This document shows, piece by piece, positions 1-7,992 of a DNA stretch of 9,786 nt. The notes under the pieces were generated by a model. That model saw only the letters and a list, made by a program, of their open reading frames with translations. It was not told where the DNA came from and did not search any database. Both the position numbers and the translations under genes were made by a program. The stretch's first letter is position 1, and each line of letters starts with the position of its first letter. The DNA comes from Chitinophagaceae bacterium (GTDB taxonomy: Bacteria > Bacteroidota > Bacteroidia > Chitinophagales > Chitinophagaceae). The stretch lies in NCBI GenBank assembly GCA_947378615.1, contig CANCKV010000078.1:1-9786 (forward strand), in the 5' to 3' direction.

Positions 1-899
1 TAGAAATTTTAGTGGTTGATGATTTATCTACAGATGAATCCATTTTAATTGTAAAAAAGTTTATTGAAAAAGATAATAGAGTAAGGTTAATTCAGAATAA
101 AGAAAACTTAGGGTTAGTTGGCAATTGGAATAAAGCAATACAGGAAGCAAAAGGGAAATGGATTAAAATGTTGTTTCAAGATGATTTACTTTATCCAAAT
201 TGTGTTGAAAAAATGTTATCCGCTTGTGTAAATGAAAATAAAAGTGTTGCGATTTGCAGCAGGAATTTCATTATAGATGAAAATGCATCAGAATCAATAA
301 AGACCTTCTATGGTAGAAAGGAAATTAAAATTGAACATTATTTTCCGTTACCACATTATGTATCCCCTACAGAATTTAGGAAAACACTTACTAAGGATAA
401 ACTTTTTTTTAATTTCTTAGGTGAACCACTTGCTCTTTTTATCGAGAAAGAACTTTTTAATAAATACGGGTTATACGATATAGATTTAGTTCATCTTGTA
501 GATTATGAATTCTTATTAAGAATCGTATTAAACGAAGGAGCTTACTTTCTACCAGAACCGCTTTATTATTTTAGGGTTCATTCGGGCTCTGAAAGTAACA
601 AGAATCATTTTTCGGAAAATAGTATCAAGGTTTTCAAATTTGAATATTTAGAACCAATACTTCTTTACAACAAATACATTAGTAATAAATATTTTTCACC
701 ATTAAGAAAAAATATCAGTTCATCGTCTCTTTTTATCGATGCAGTGAAATATTATCATTACAAAGAGTTAAATCAAAAATGTAATAATTCTATAGAGATA
801 AAAACGCTGATGAATGCAAAATTTCAGAAGCATCCTAACTTGAAACTAATTTCAAGAGCAGCAAACGTCCTTACATTTATCAGTAAGCTAAAAAAATGA
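1..899 (+). CDS. Glycosyltransferase family 2, 5'-truncated by the window edge
   Basis: This is probably a cytoplasmic or membrane-associated transferase that moves a sugar from a nucleotide-sugar donor onto a growing glycan. The reading frame is open from the first complete codon at position 3 and begins EILVVDDLSTDES, the usual GT-A nucleotide-binding strand of family 2 enzymes, so the true start lies to the left and the GTG at 12 is only an internal valine. Next come NLGLVGNWNKAI and the acidic FQDDLLYP motif, which corresponds to the metal/donor-binding DxD region. About 300 residues are present, close to a normal short GT2, and I see no C-terminal membrane helix. The gene ends 171 bp before the nucleotidyltransferase-kinase fusion, consistent with a surface-polysaccharide locus. 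The family is clear; donor and acceptor cannot be told from sequence. Confidence 0.88.
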   Translation, partial: EILVVDDLSTDESILIVKKFIEKDNRVRLIQNKENLGLVGNWNKAIQEAKGKWIKMLFQDDLLYPNCVEKMLSACVNENKSVAICSRNFIIDENASESIKTFYGRKEIKIEHYFPLPHYVSPTEFRKTLTKDKLFFNFLGEPLALFIEKELFNKYGLYDIDLVHLVDYEFLLRIVLNEGAYFLPEPLYYFRVHSGSESNKNHFSENSIKVFKFEYLEPILLYNKYISNKYFSPLRKNISSSSLFIDAVKYYHYKELNQKCNNSIEIKTLMNAKFQKHPNLKLISRAANVLTFISKLKK

Positions 900-976
900 T
901 TTTTTAATCTTTAGTTTATCCTTGATAATGGTAGTTTTTTATTGATTGACTTTATTTTGATTTTATCCAATTGCTT

Positions 977-996
977 AATTGATGTCAATTTTTTTT
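977..996 (+). terminator. Weak candidate intrinsic terminator after the glycosyltransferase
   Basis: AATTGA (977-982) can pair with TCAATT (985-990) and is followed directly by six more T (991-996). The stem is only six A/T-rich base pairs with a two-base loop, so this is a weak call. The rest of 900-1070 shows no gene and no clear promoter box. Confidence 0.25.
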
Positions 997-1070
997 AGGA
1001 AATTTTAATAAAAGGAATTCTGTATTCCTCAGATAGTTATTTTCGTAACTTAAAATAATAAATTCTTGCG

Positions 1071-2222
1071 ATGAGTAATCAAAAAAAAGTAATGGTAACT
1101 GGCTGTTTCGATTTAATGCACAGTGGTCATGTTGCGTTTTTAAATGAAGCAAAAAAGCTCGGAGAAGTTTATGCTTGCATTGGAAATGATGAAAATGTCT
1201 TTCAATTAAAAGGCAGGTTCCCTGTCAATCATCAATACGAACGTAAATACATGCTCGAAAACCTCGCTTCAGTAACTGAGTGCAGGATAAATAGAGGTTT
1301 CGGGATTATTGATTTTCTTGAAGAAATTGAGGAAGTAAAACCTGATATCTTTCTTGTAAATGAAGATGGTTCCACTCTTGAAAAAGCCAAAATCTGTGCT
1401 GAACGAGGCATTGAATATAAAATATTTCACAGAGTACCTCATGGCAATCTTCCTGTTCGTTCTACTACAAGTTTGCGTACTGAATGTCTAATTCCTTTCC
1501 GAATTGATTTGGCAGGTGGATGGCTTGATCAACCCTTTGTTTCTAAGTATTATCCTGGACCTGTATTAACAGTTTCAATTGAACCTACAATGGAGTTCAA
1601 TAACCGTAGTGGAATGTCGTCGAGTACAAGAAATAAGGCTATTGAGCTTTGGCGTACAGAAATTCCATCCGGTGACAGAGAAAAATTGGCTAAAGTATTA
1701 TTTACTTTTGAAAATCCTCCTGGAACAAAGGTCATTGCCGGAAGTCAAGATTCATTAGGTATTGTTCTCCCTTGTTTGAATAAATTAAATTACAATGGAG
1801 ATTACTGGCCACATAAAATAGAATCAATTGATGATGAAGAAACGATTAGTTGGATTGAAAAGCATCTTTTCCTCGTTACTTTAGGACCACGACATTCAAG
1901 TTATTCTGTTTTAGATGAAACTAATATCAACGAAGTTGGAGCAAAAGCCTTGGCAGATGCAGCTAATAGTTGTTGGGATGCCATTTTGGCTAAGGATGTC
2001 GTTGCATTTGGAAAGGCCTTTACTGCTTCCTTTGATGCTCAAATCAGCATGTTCCCTCACATGGTTAATCCTGATATTTTAAATCAAATTGAAGTGTATA
2101 AGGATCGAGTAGCAGGTTGGAAACTTAGCGGTGCAGGTGGAGGTGGTTATCTTGTTTTTGTAACGGAACAGCCTTTGGAAAACGGTATTCAAATTAAAAT
2201 CAGAAGAAAGGATACCAATTAG
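1071..2222 (+). CDS. Bifunctional nucleotidyltransferase / GHMP-type sugar kinase fusion
   Basis: The N-terminal part (about residues 5-138) is a cytidylyltransferase-like fold. It has GCFDLMHSGH with the HxGH nucleotide-binding motif at residues 17-20 and the matching C-terminal STTSLR at 131-136. The rest (about 140-370) resembles a GHMP kinase: FRIDLAGGWLDQP near residue 143 matches the substrate-binding start, GMSSSTRN at 181-188 is the glycine/serine phosphate loop, GSQDSLG at 224-230 is typical, and KLSGAGGGG at 351-359 is the third motif. By family knowledge such a pair would phosphorylate a sugar and then couple it to a nucleotide, as HldE does with a different kinase fold. The kinase half is short: only about 38 residues separate its first two motifs, so activity is uncertain. 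The glycosyltransferase upstream suggests glycan precursor supply. The ATG has no Shine-Dalgarno, which is normal in this phylum. Substrate and nucleotide are unknown. Confidence 0.82.
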   Translation: MSNQKKVMVTGCFDLMHSGHVAFLNEAKKLGEVYACIGNDENVFQLKGRFPVNHQYERKYMLENLASVTECRINRGFGIIDFLEEIEEVKPDIFLVNEDGSTLEKAKICAERGIEYKIFHRVPHGNLPVRSTTSLRTECLIPFRIDLAGGWLDQPFVSKYYPGPVLTVSIEPTMEFNNRSGMSSSTRNKAIELWRTEIPSGDREKLAKVLFTFENPPGTKVIAGSQDSLGIVLPCLNKLNYNGDYWPHKIESIDDEETISWIEKHLFLVTLGPRHSSYSVLDETNINEVGAKALADAANSCWDAILAKDVVAFGKAFTASFDAQISMFPHMVNPDILNQIEVYKDRVAGWKLSGAGGGGYLVFVTEQPLENGIQIKIRRKDTN

Positions 2223-2240
2223 TAATAAGTTTTAGGTATT

Positions 2241-2270
2241 AAGTTATTAATCTTGTTTACTTAATAACTT
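2241..2270 (+). repeat. A/T-rich inverted repeat downstream of the fusion gene
   Basis: AAGTTATTAA (2241-2250) and TTAATAACTT (2261-2270) are exact reverse complements with a 10-base loop. No T tract follows, so on its own it does not look like an intrinsic terminator. It sits 18 bp after the stop codon and 20 bp before the strong terminator hairpin, so it may instead protect the 3' end of the mRNA. Confidence 0.5.
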
Positions 2271-2290
2271 GTAATGTGCGTTTAAAAAAA

Positions 2291-2334
2291 GCAACTATGT
2301 ATGATTACATTTCATTCATAGTTGCTTTTTTTTT
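2291..2334 (+). terminator. Strong intrinsic terminator after the nucleotidyltransferase-kinase gene
   Basis: GCAACTATG (2291-2299) pairs with CATAGTTGC (2317-2325). After a single T-T mismatch, ATGA (2301-2304) also pairs with TCAT (2312-2315), leaving a 7-base loop. Nine T (2326-2334) follow at once, the standard rho-independent layout. Seven A precede the stem, so it could also work weakly on the other strand. It separates the glycan genes from the chromate transporter. The remaining T/C-rich stretch to 2482 holds no gene that I can see. Confidence 0.88.
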
Positions 2335-2427
2335 ACAAAAAATCTATTTTCTTCTATACATTTCTTGTTTTATAACGATAATTCTTCCTTTTAACCTACC
2401 TTTCTAGCTTTCTTTTGATAGGAATCT

Positions 2428-2435
2428 TACTTTTG
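2428..2435 (+). promoter_or_regulatory. Candidate Bacteroidota -7 box for the chromate transporter
   Basis: TACTTTTG matches the Bacteroidota sigma-A -7 consensus TAnnTTTG exactly and lies 47 bp before the ATG. No clean TTG-type -33 element is seen about 20 bp upstream, so this is a candidate only. Confidence 0.45.
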
Positions 2436-2482
2436 AAACTACTTTATTTCAAGTCATTGTAGAATTTCTCTAACTTATACAA

Positions 2483-3742
2483 ATGAAATTGTTTCGTCAT
2501 CTACCTTTTCTACGGGCTGTTCTACTGCACAGTCTTACTGCTTTTGGGGGACCTCAAGGGCATTATGGAATGATGTTGAAGACCTTTGTCAATCAGAGAA
2601 AAGACATTACAGAATCGGAATTAATAGATTTTGTTAGCTTCTGTAACATGCTTCCGGGTGCATCTTCTACACAAACACTCACCTTGATTGGTTATAAGAG
2701 GGGTGGAATACCATTAGCAATATTTACTTTATTAATTTGGGTTACTCCCGCATGTATGATAATGGGAGCTTTGTCTTTTCTCCTAGATTATTTTGATGAC
2801 AGAGCAATCAATGTCCATATATTTCATTTTGTACAACCTATGGCAGTGGGATTTATTGCATATTCTGCCTTCAGGGTCTTTAAACTCGCTATAAGTAACA
2901 CAATTACTAGGGTTATTTTGATAGTTGCAGCCTTGATAACTTTTCTTTTTTTCAAATCTCCGTGGGTATTTCCTTCTATCATGCTTTCCGCAGGTATTGC
3001 AACTAACTTTAGTAGTAAGCGTATTCCTCAAAAAGAGATTCCTTCTAGACAAATTAAGTGGGGGAACATGCTCATATTTATTGCCATTTTTGCAATCGCA
3101 GGTTATCTTTCTGAAACAGCTACGACACATCATTGGAAAAACCATAAGTCGTTCAACGTATTTGAAAGTAGTTATCGTTTTGGAAGTCTCGTTTTTGGAG
3201 GAGGCGATGTGCTTATGCCAATGATGTATGAACAATATGTTGTTCGACCTACCACGCCAAAGATAATTGCAGCACATAGAGATGTTTTGCAAATGTCCAA
3301 AACTGATTTTCTGACAGGTTCAGGGATAATTCGAGCTACGCCCGGACCCGTGTTTTCGATAGGTGCATTTACCGGAGGAATGGTTTTGCGTAGTGATAAT
3401 ACGGTGTCTTCTCAGTTACTAGGTTGTATTCTTGGAAGTATTGGTATCTTTCTTCCAAGTTTATTACTTGTTCTTTTCTTCTTTCCTGTATGGCAAAATT
3501 TAAAGAAATACGCAGTCATCTATCGTTCTTTAGAAGGTATCAATGCTGCTGTGGTAGGATTAATGTCAGGAGCAACTCTATTTTTGATTAAAGATATTAT
3601 TAGGCTAGATATCAGTCCCAATTTTTTGATGGTTTCTCTAGATATTGGTATCATAATTTTGACTTTTGCTACACTCCAATTCTCAAAGATTCCTGCCCCA
3701 TTTATTGTATTGGCATGCCTTCTTTTTGGATGGTTGATATAA
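2483..3742 (+). CDS. chrA: Chromate transporter, CHR family, two-domain form
   Basis: This is an inner-membrane protein of the CHR family, whose characterised members export chromate by a proton-linked mechanism. At 419 residues it is the usual long two-domain form. The first half has the family opening [14 protein letters not shown] (residues 18-31), then [10 protein letters not shown] (55-64) and LIGYKRGG. The second half repeats the pattern with [17 protein letters not shown] (232-248) and [15 protein letters not shown] (285-299). About ten hydrophobic membrane segments can be seen, and the two halves are joined by a basic linker near 176-192. The first half has PGA where most members have PGP, while the second keeps PGP. 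No chrB-type regulator lies next to it. The T/C-rich leader holds a TAnnTTTG box. The family is certain; whether chromate is the real substrate is inferred. Confidence 0.92.
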   Translation: MKLFRHLPFLRAVLLHSLTAFGGPQGHYGMMLKTFVNQRKDITESELIDFVSFCNMLPGASSTQTLTLIGYKRGGIPLAIFTLLIWVTPACMIMGALSFLLDYFDDRAINVHIFHFVQPMAVGFIAYSAFRVFKLAISNTITRVILIVAALITFLFFKSPWVFPSIMLSAGIATNFSSKRIPQKEIPSRQIKWGNMLIFIAIFAIAGYLSETATTHHWKNHKSFNVFESSYRFGSLVFGGGDVLMPMMYEQYVVRPTTPKIIAAHRDVLQMSKTDFLTGSGIIRATPGPVFSIGAFTGGMVLRSDNTVSSQLLGCILGSIGIFLPSLLLVLFFFPVWQNLKKYAVIYRSLEGINAAVVGLMSGATLFLIKDIIRLDISPNFLMVSLDIGIIILTFATLQFSKIPAPFIVLACLLFGWLI

Positions 3743-3889
3743 ACACTTTGGATTAATGAAATATTTCTTAGATTCAATTCTTATGTCAAAAATAAAATCG
3801 TTTGTTAAAATAGAATACTTAAATACGATTAAACCAAGTAAATCAGATATTCAAAGTATTTAAACAGTGCTTTAATTACTTCGTAATAT

Positions 3890-3897
3890 TATCTTTG
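3890..3897 (+). promoter_or_regulatory. Bacteroidota -7 box very close to the DUF4834 start codon
   Basis: TATCTTTG fits TAnnTTTG exactly and ends only 7 bases before the ATG at 3905. Transcription would begin at or just before the start codon, giving a leaderless or very short-leader mRNA. A -33 TTG is not obvious. The rest of 3743-3889 is A/T-rich and shows nothing else. Confidence 0.55.
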
Positions 3898-3904
3898 CCG
3901 ACTT

Positions 3905-4138
3905 ATGTTAAAAGATATTTTTTGGTGTCTGATTATTTATTTACTGTACAGGTTCATATTTGAATTGGTAGTTCCTGTTGCAAAAACAGTCAGTAAAATG
4001 AAAACGACTGTTTCTCAAATGCAGGAACAACAGCAACAAGCTACACAAACTCAAACAAATACTAAACCGCAATCTCCAAAAGGTGGTACTACAAATACAA
4101 ATGATGAGTATATAGATTTTGAGGAAATAAAAGAATAG
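3905..4138 (+). CDS. Small membrane-anchored DUF4834-type protein
   Basis: This 77-residue protein has one N-terminal membrane segment (about residues 4-25, with FWCLIIYLLYRFIFELVV). A short basic region follows, then a Gln/Thr-rich flexible stretch (about 39-55) and an acidic tail ending EYIDFEEIKE. The membrane anchor, disordered middle and terminal (D/E)YIDFEEI motif are what I recall of the DUF4834 family, a Bacteroidota group of unknown function. The conserved tail would most likely face the cytoplasm if the N-terminus is out, but the topology is not certain. The gene has its own -7 box just before the ATG and is convergent with the exosortase gene, 38 bp away. No function is proposed. 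Confidence 0.75.
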   Translation: MLKDIFWCLIIYLLYRFIFELVVPVAKTVSKMKTTVSQMQEQQQQATQTQTNTKPQSPKGGTTNTNDEYIDFEEIKE

Positions 4139-4176
4139 ACTTTACTATGTTGAGTTATTTTTCAAAATACTTATTA

Positions 4177-4737
4177 TCATTTGCCTGCCTTTTCTCGCTT
4201 AATAAATACATAAATCAGCAAAAATATTAGGCCGTAAGCAAAAATATTAAACAGCGTATGATGATCTAGAAATCGGCTGATTGGCAGACGATTTTCCAAA
4301 GCAGCAAGTAATAATACCACTCTGAAACAATTGATAAGCCAAATACTTGTACAGCCTATTATTATCCAAACAATTTTATTTATAAATCGGGTCTTATTTG
4401 CTACAACAAATGCTATCCAAAAACTCATTACTCCGTAACCTATACATTTATACACCATCTTTAATCCACCTAACTTACTGTCCAATTTGATGACAAAATC
4501 ACCCTCTAAATGGCATTTAATTCCTACTATTTTACAAATAACCTCGCTTACTTTCAGAATTGAATATCTTAACCAATCAATATAATCAAGATGCAGTTTT
4601 AAAAATAGATATAGTGCATTACTTTTTCTTGCTGTTATACTGATAAAAAAAAGATTGAAATAATACAGCAATATAAACATGCATAAGAACTTGATAATAA
4701 ATAGAAACCCTTCATTTTTCCAAATACTTGTCTTCAT
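4177..4737 (-). CDS. Exosortase/archaeosortase-family membrane transpeptidase
   Basis: This 186-residue integral membrane protein has about five to six hydrophobic segments and the exosortase catalytic triad. The triad is Cys98 in YKCIGYGVMSFW, Asn136-x-x-Arg139 in INCFRVVLL, and His159/His160 in LDHHTLFNIFAYGL. By family knowledge these enzymes act like sortases: they cut a short C-terminal sorting signal (PEP-CTERM-like) from exported proteins, usually in exopolysaccharide-producing bacteria. The length matches the short Bacteroidota subtypes (XrtF/XrtX/XrtN group), but I cannot assign a subtype by eye. No protein in this window carries a PEP-CTERM-like tail, so the partner must be elsewhere. 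It is read alone on the minus strand, and its upstream side faces a dispersed repeat and the fumC terminator. No promoter box was found. Confidence 0.85.
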   Translation of the reverse strand: MKTSIWKNEGFLFIIKFLCMFILLYYFNLFFISITARKSNALYLFLKLHLDYIDWLRYSILKVSEVICKIVGIKCHLEGDFVIKLDSKLGGLKMVYKCIGYGVMSFWIAFVVANKTRFINKIVWIIIGCTSIWLINCFRVVLLLAALENRLPISRFLDHHTLFNIFAYGLIFLLIYVFIKREKAGK

Positions 4738-4786
4738 TAGTTTACAAAGTGAATTAACAATAAAAAATTAGTTACAACGAAGATTA

Positions 4787-4907
4787 TTTTACCACAAAGA
4801 AAACAAAGGAACAACAAAGAACACTATTCTTTAAGCTTGTGCTTATTAAATGAGATTATATATTATCTGAATTCCTTGTGAAAACCCTCTGTGACTTTAG
4901 CAGTAAA
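4787..4907. repeat. Dispersed CACAAAG/CCTTGTG repeat, degenerate copy
   Basis: The left arm starts TTTTACCACAAAG and has three CAAAG units about 10 bp apart (4795, 4804 and 4815). The right arm starts CCTTGTGAAAACC at 4874 and ends in GTAAA at 4907. The right arm aligns with the end of the copy at 9405-9446 (CCTTGTGAAAAACC, then TGTG, CTT and GTAAA), so the two are related. The arms of this copy are no longer perfect complements. Repeats of this type, beginning ACCACAAAG and ending in its complement, are from memory widespread between genes in Bacteroidota genomes. Confidence 0.6.
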
Positions 4908-4909
4908 TG

Positions 4910-4949
4910 AAAAAATAAACCCTGAGTAACATAAAGTTCTCAGGGTTTA
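4910..4949 (-). terminator. Intrinsic terminator of fumC
   Basis: On the minus strand, TAAACCCTGAG (complement of 4939-4949) pairs over 11 bp with CTCAGGGTTTA (complement of 4916-4926) around a 12-base loop. The complement of 4910-4915 then reads as six T. It begins 22 bp after the fumC stop codon. Confidence 0.88.
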
Positions 4950-4971
4950 ATACTATTACAAAAATGAATAT

Positions 4972-6372
4972 TTATTTCAAATCACCAACCATTTCTACAG
5001 GAATAACCCAAGCATCAAATTCTTCAGGAGTTACATAACCTAATGCTACAGCTGTTTCTTTTAGAGTACTATGATTCTTATGTGCTGTTTGAGCAATCTC
5101 AGCTGCTTTATAATAGCCTATTTTAGTATTCAAAGCGGTTACTAGCATCAAACTATTGTTCACATGTTTCTTGATATTCTCTTCCAAAGGTTCAATGCCT
5201 ACTGCACATTTATCATTGAAACTTACGCAACCATCTCCAATCAATCTTGCACTATGCAAGAAATTATAAATCATAACAGGTTTGAATACGTTCAATTCAA
5301 AATGTCCCATACTTCCGCCAATATTGATGGCAACATCATTGCCCATGACTTGAGCAGCAATCATTGTCAAAGCCTCACATTGAGTAGGATTCACCTTACC
5401 CGGCATGATTGAAGATCCAGGTTCATTATCAGGAATAAACAACTCACCGATACCACTTCTAGGACCGCTACTCAACATACGAACATCATTTGCAATTTTC
5501 ATTAAACTTACCGCAACAGTTTTCAATGCACCATGAGTTTCAACAATTGCATCGTGTGCTGCTAATGCTTCAAATTTATTTTCGGCAGTAACAAAAGGCA
5601 AACCTGTCAGATTAGCAATATGCTTTGCTACATTTTCTGAATATCCTTTTGGCGTATTAATACCTGTTCCTACAGCAGTACCACCTAACGCAAGTTCACT
5701 CAAATGAGACAATGTATTTTTAATCGCTTTCAATCCGTGGTTCAATTGACTTACATAACCACTAATTTCTTGACCAACTGTCAAAGGTGTTGCATCCATG
5801 AAATGGGTACGACCAATCTTCACAACATGCATAAAAGCCTCACTCTTTGCTTGAAGTGTATCCCTCAATTTTTCTATTCCAGGAATTGTAGTTTCAATCA
5901 AAATCTTATAGGCAGCAATGTGCATCGCTGTAGGGAATGTATCATTGCTAGACTGAGATTTATTTACATCATCATTTGGATGAATAAATTTGTCCTTATC
6001 CTTTAATGAACCGCCTTTTATTACATGCGCACGATAAGCAACCACCTCATTTACATTCATGTTGCTTTGTGTGCCGCTACCAGTTTGCCATACAACTAAA
6101 GGGAAATATTGGTCTAATTTTCCTTCTAATATTTCATCACAAACTTGACCAATCAAGTCTGACTTTTCCTGACTTAATACACCTGCATCAAGGTTAGTAA
6201 GAGCCGCCGCTTTTTTCAAATAAGCAAAAGCCTTAATAATTTCTTTAGGCATCTTATTGATGTCTTGTGCAATTTTGAAGTTTTCAATACTTCGTTGAGT
6301 CTGTGCACCCCACATAGCATCGATAGGAACTTTTACTTCTCCCATCGTATCTTTCTCAATCCTGAATTCCAT
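4972..6372 (-). CDS. fumC: Fumarate hydratase, class II
   Basis: This cytoplasmic TCA-cycle enzyme interconverts fumarate and L-malate without an iron-sulfur cluster, normally as a homotetramer. At 466 residues it is full length for the family. Diagnostic motifs are [10 protein letters not shown] (97-106), SSNDTFPTA (141-149), GRTH with His190, [10 protein letters not shown] (230-239) and the fumarase/aspartase signature [10 protein letters not shown] (319-328), whose mobile serine loop carries the catalytic base. The NMN and TGIN blocks favour fumarase over aspartase or argininosuccinate lyase. The ATG at 6372 gives the normal N-terminus ([14 protein letters not shown]). A TACTTTTG box lies 36 bp upstream, and a strong hairpin terminator follows the stop, so the gene looks monocistronic. 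Confidence 0.96.
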   Translation of the reverse strand: MEFRIEKDTMGEVKVPIDAMWGAQTQRSIENFKIAQDINKMPKEIIKAFAYLKKAAALTNLDAGVLSQEKSDLIGQVCDEILEGKLDQYFPLVVWQTGSGTQSNMNVNEVVAYRAHVIKGGSLKDKDKFIHPNDDVNKSQSSNDTFPTAMHIAAYKILIETTIPGIEKLRDTLQAKSEAFMHVVKIGRTHFMDATPLTVGQEISGYVSQLNHGLKAIKNTLSHLSELALGGTAVGTGINTPKGYSENVAKHIANLTGLPFVTAENKFEALAAHDAIVETHGALKTVAVSLMKIANDVRMLSSGPRSGIGELFIPDNEPGSSIMPGKVNPTQCEALTMIAAQVMGNDVAINIGGSMGHFELNVFKPVMIYNFLHSARLIGDGCVSFNDKCAVGIEPLEENIKKHVNNSLMLVTALNTKIGYYKAAEIAQTAHKNHSTLKETAVALGYVTPEEFDAWVIPVEMVGDLK

Positions 6373-6407
6373 AAATGTTAATTTATATTTTAATTAATTT
6401 TTCGCCG

Positions 6408-6415
6408 CAAAAGTA
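6408..6415 (-). promoter_or_regulatory. Bacteroidota -7 box of fumC
   Basis: Read on the minus strand, this is TACTTTTG followed by CGGCG, an exact TAnnTTTG match 35 bp before the fumC ATG, leaving a leader of about 25-30 bases. A clear -33 TTG is missing. The rest of the 6373-6594 gap is A/T-rich without a recognisable hairpin or gene. Confidence 0.6.
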
Positions 6416-6594
6416 GGAGACATTCTGAAGTAAATAGCTGACTTTATTCAGAAAACAAAAAAGAAACATTGATTTAATAGAAATATCTTGAAAACACAAA
6501 ATATAATCGTCAATAAACCAATTTTCAAAGCGAATAATAATTTAAAATCTCTGCTTTACTTCTACTGAATCATTTCTCCTTTAAATACTTTCAC

Positions 6595-7992
6595 TTACAA
6601 TCCATACTTATCAATCAGATAAATTAAGGCGGTAATATTAACGGCTCCCAATAACAATTCCCTTTTATTTACATTTTCAAATACGTCACTTCTTGCATGA
6701 TGTATATCAAAATAACGTTGACTATCAGGACTCAATTCAGCAACAGGTGTTTTGAAAGCCTCTTGCAGAGGTTCATTATCAGCACCACCTCCTCCTACCG
6801 TAAATGTGCTGCCACCATAAGGTTCAAACAAAGATTTCCAAGTATTCAATTTTGTCCAAGAAGAAGGGGGAACACTAAAACTAAATCCACGCGGAGTAAA
6901 GCCTCCCGCATCGCTTTCGAATGCAAAGATTATTTTTTCTTTCTTTTCTTTCGCTACAGCAGCATATTTCTCAGCACCCCTTCCTGCAGTCTCTTCATTT
7001 GCAAATAATACAAACCTGATTGTATGTTTCGGATGATAACCCAAAGCATTCAAAACTCGAAGAACCTCCATCGTTTGCACCACTCCTGCTCCATCATCGT
7101 GTGCACCCTCATTTATATCCCAACTATCCAAATGCCCTCCAAGAGAAATAATTTCTTCAGGATGTTCACTACCTTTTAATTCCGCAATGACATTTGCCCC
7201 AATTGTATCAGGCAACATCTTTCCATGAGTAGCCATACTGATTTTGACAGAAGAAGATTTTGTTAGATTCCAAAGCTTATCAGCATCCTGCAAACCAATA
7301 GCTACTGCAGGAATTTTAGGAAATGAGTCATTGTATTCCATCCCTCCTGTATGCGGATTATTATCCGTTGCTCCACTCATTGAACGGACAATCACTCCCA
7401 AAGCACCATATTTGGCAGCACGACTAGCACCTGTCCACCTATATTTTCCGGCATCTGAATAAGAAATAAAAGTGGAAATATTGGTAGGATTAAAATGATA
7501 GTTATAAAAGACGATTTTTCCTTTTATTTTTTCCTTATTTGCTTCTAGTTGTTCAAAATTATTTACTGCAAAAACCTCTGCATTAACACCTTTACTACTA
7601 GTACCTAAGGAATTTCCAAGCGCTAACACATCTAATTGAGTAATAACAGGTTTATTATTTACTGCTGTAATGACAGCCTTATCTTTGCCATTTCGAATCC
7701 AATGAGGCACCATACATTCTTGTAAATACACTTTATCAACACCAATTGACTCAAATGTTTTTTTACCCCAATCAATTGCTTTAGCAAACTGAGGAGAACC
7801 TGCAAGGCGACCACCAATTCCCTTCGTCAACTGATGTAACCATTCATAAGTCTTTCCATTTTGAAAAATATCATCACTGATTTGCTTAATAAATAATGAG
7901 TCAGAACTAGATTGAACAGAACTTTGGGATGTGGCGTAAAAGGGAATCAAAAAGATAAATAGTGCCACCTGCTTGAAGAAAATATTTTTCAT
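6595..7992 (-). CDS. Secreted M28-family zinc peptidase, carboxypeptidase Q-like
   Basis: This is an exported di-zinc exopeptidase that should release amino acids from peptides in the periplasm or outside the cell. Residues 1-22 form a signal peptide (Lys3/Lys7, hydrophobic core, cut near ATSQ-SS). Next come a segment like the plasma glutamate carboxypeptidase start (LTKGIGGRLAGSP, 56-67) and a protease-associated domain inserted at about 130-255 (KGKIVFYNYHF). The M28 core follows: GGHLDSWD with His287 and Asp289, AHDDGAG with the bridging Asp299, NEE with Glu333/Glu334, FESDAGG with Asp361, and a final HH at 431-432. All metal and catalytic positions appear present. It lies between fumC (222 bp) and the adaptor gene (127 bp). 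No strong promoter or terminator was found, so cotranscription with the adaptors upstream cannot be excluded. Confidence 0.92.
   Translation of the reverse strand: MKNIFFKQVALFIFLIPFYATSQSSVQSSSDSLFIKQISDDIFQNGKTYEWLHQLTKGIGGRLAGSPQFAKAIDWGKKTFESIGVDKVYLQECMVPHWIRNGKDKAVITAVNNKPVITQLDVLALGNSLGTSSKGVNAEVFAVNNFEQLEANKEKIKGKIVFYNYHFNPTNISTFISYSDAGKYRWTGASRAAKYGALGVIVRSMSGATDNNPHTGGMEYNDSFPKIPAVAIGLQDADKLWNLTKSSSVKISMATHGKMLPDTIGANVIAELKGSEHPEEIISLGGHLDSWDINEGAHDDGAGVVQTMEVLRVLNALGYHPKHTIRFVLFANEETAGRGAEKYAAVAKEKKEKIIFAFESDAGGFTPRGFSFSVPPSSWTKLNTWKSLFEPYGGSTFTVGGGGADNEPLQEAFKTPVAELSPDSQRYFDIHHARSDVFENVNKRELLLGAVNITALIYLIDKYGL

Noticed and set aside
12..14. GTG as the true start of the glycosyltransferase
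   Set aside because: The frame is open upstream and reads EILV, the conserved first strand of GT2 enzymes, so the gene is simply cut by the window edge.
953..959. TATTTTG as a -7 box for the nucleotidyltransferase-kinase gene
   Set aside because: It is one base short of TAnnTTTG and lies over 110 bp from the start, with no suitable -33 element.
2783..3292. Minus-strand open frame of 169 codons inside the chromate transporter
   Set aside because: The composition is unlike a protein (many Cys, Arg and Asn in runs) and it lies wholly inside a clear CHR gene on the other strand.
5164..6197. Several plus-strand open frames of 63-100 codons opposite fumC
   Set aside because: fumC is complete with all signature motifs; these are antisense shadows without recognisable domains.
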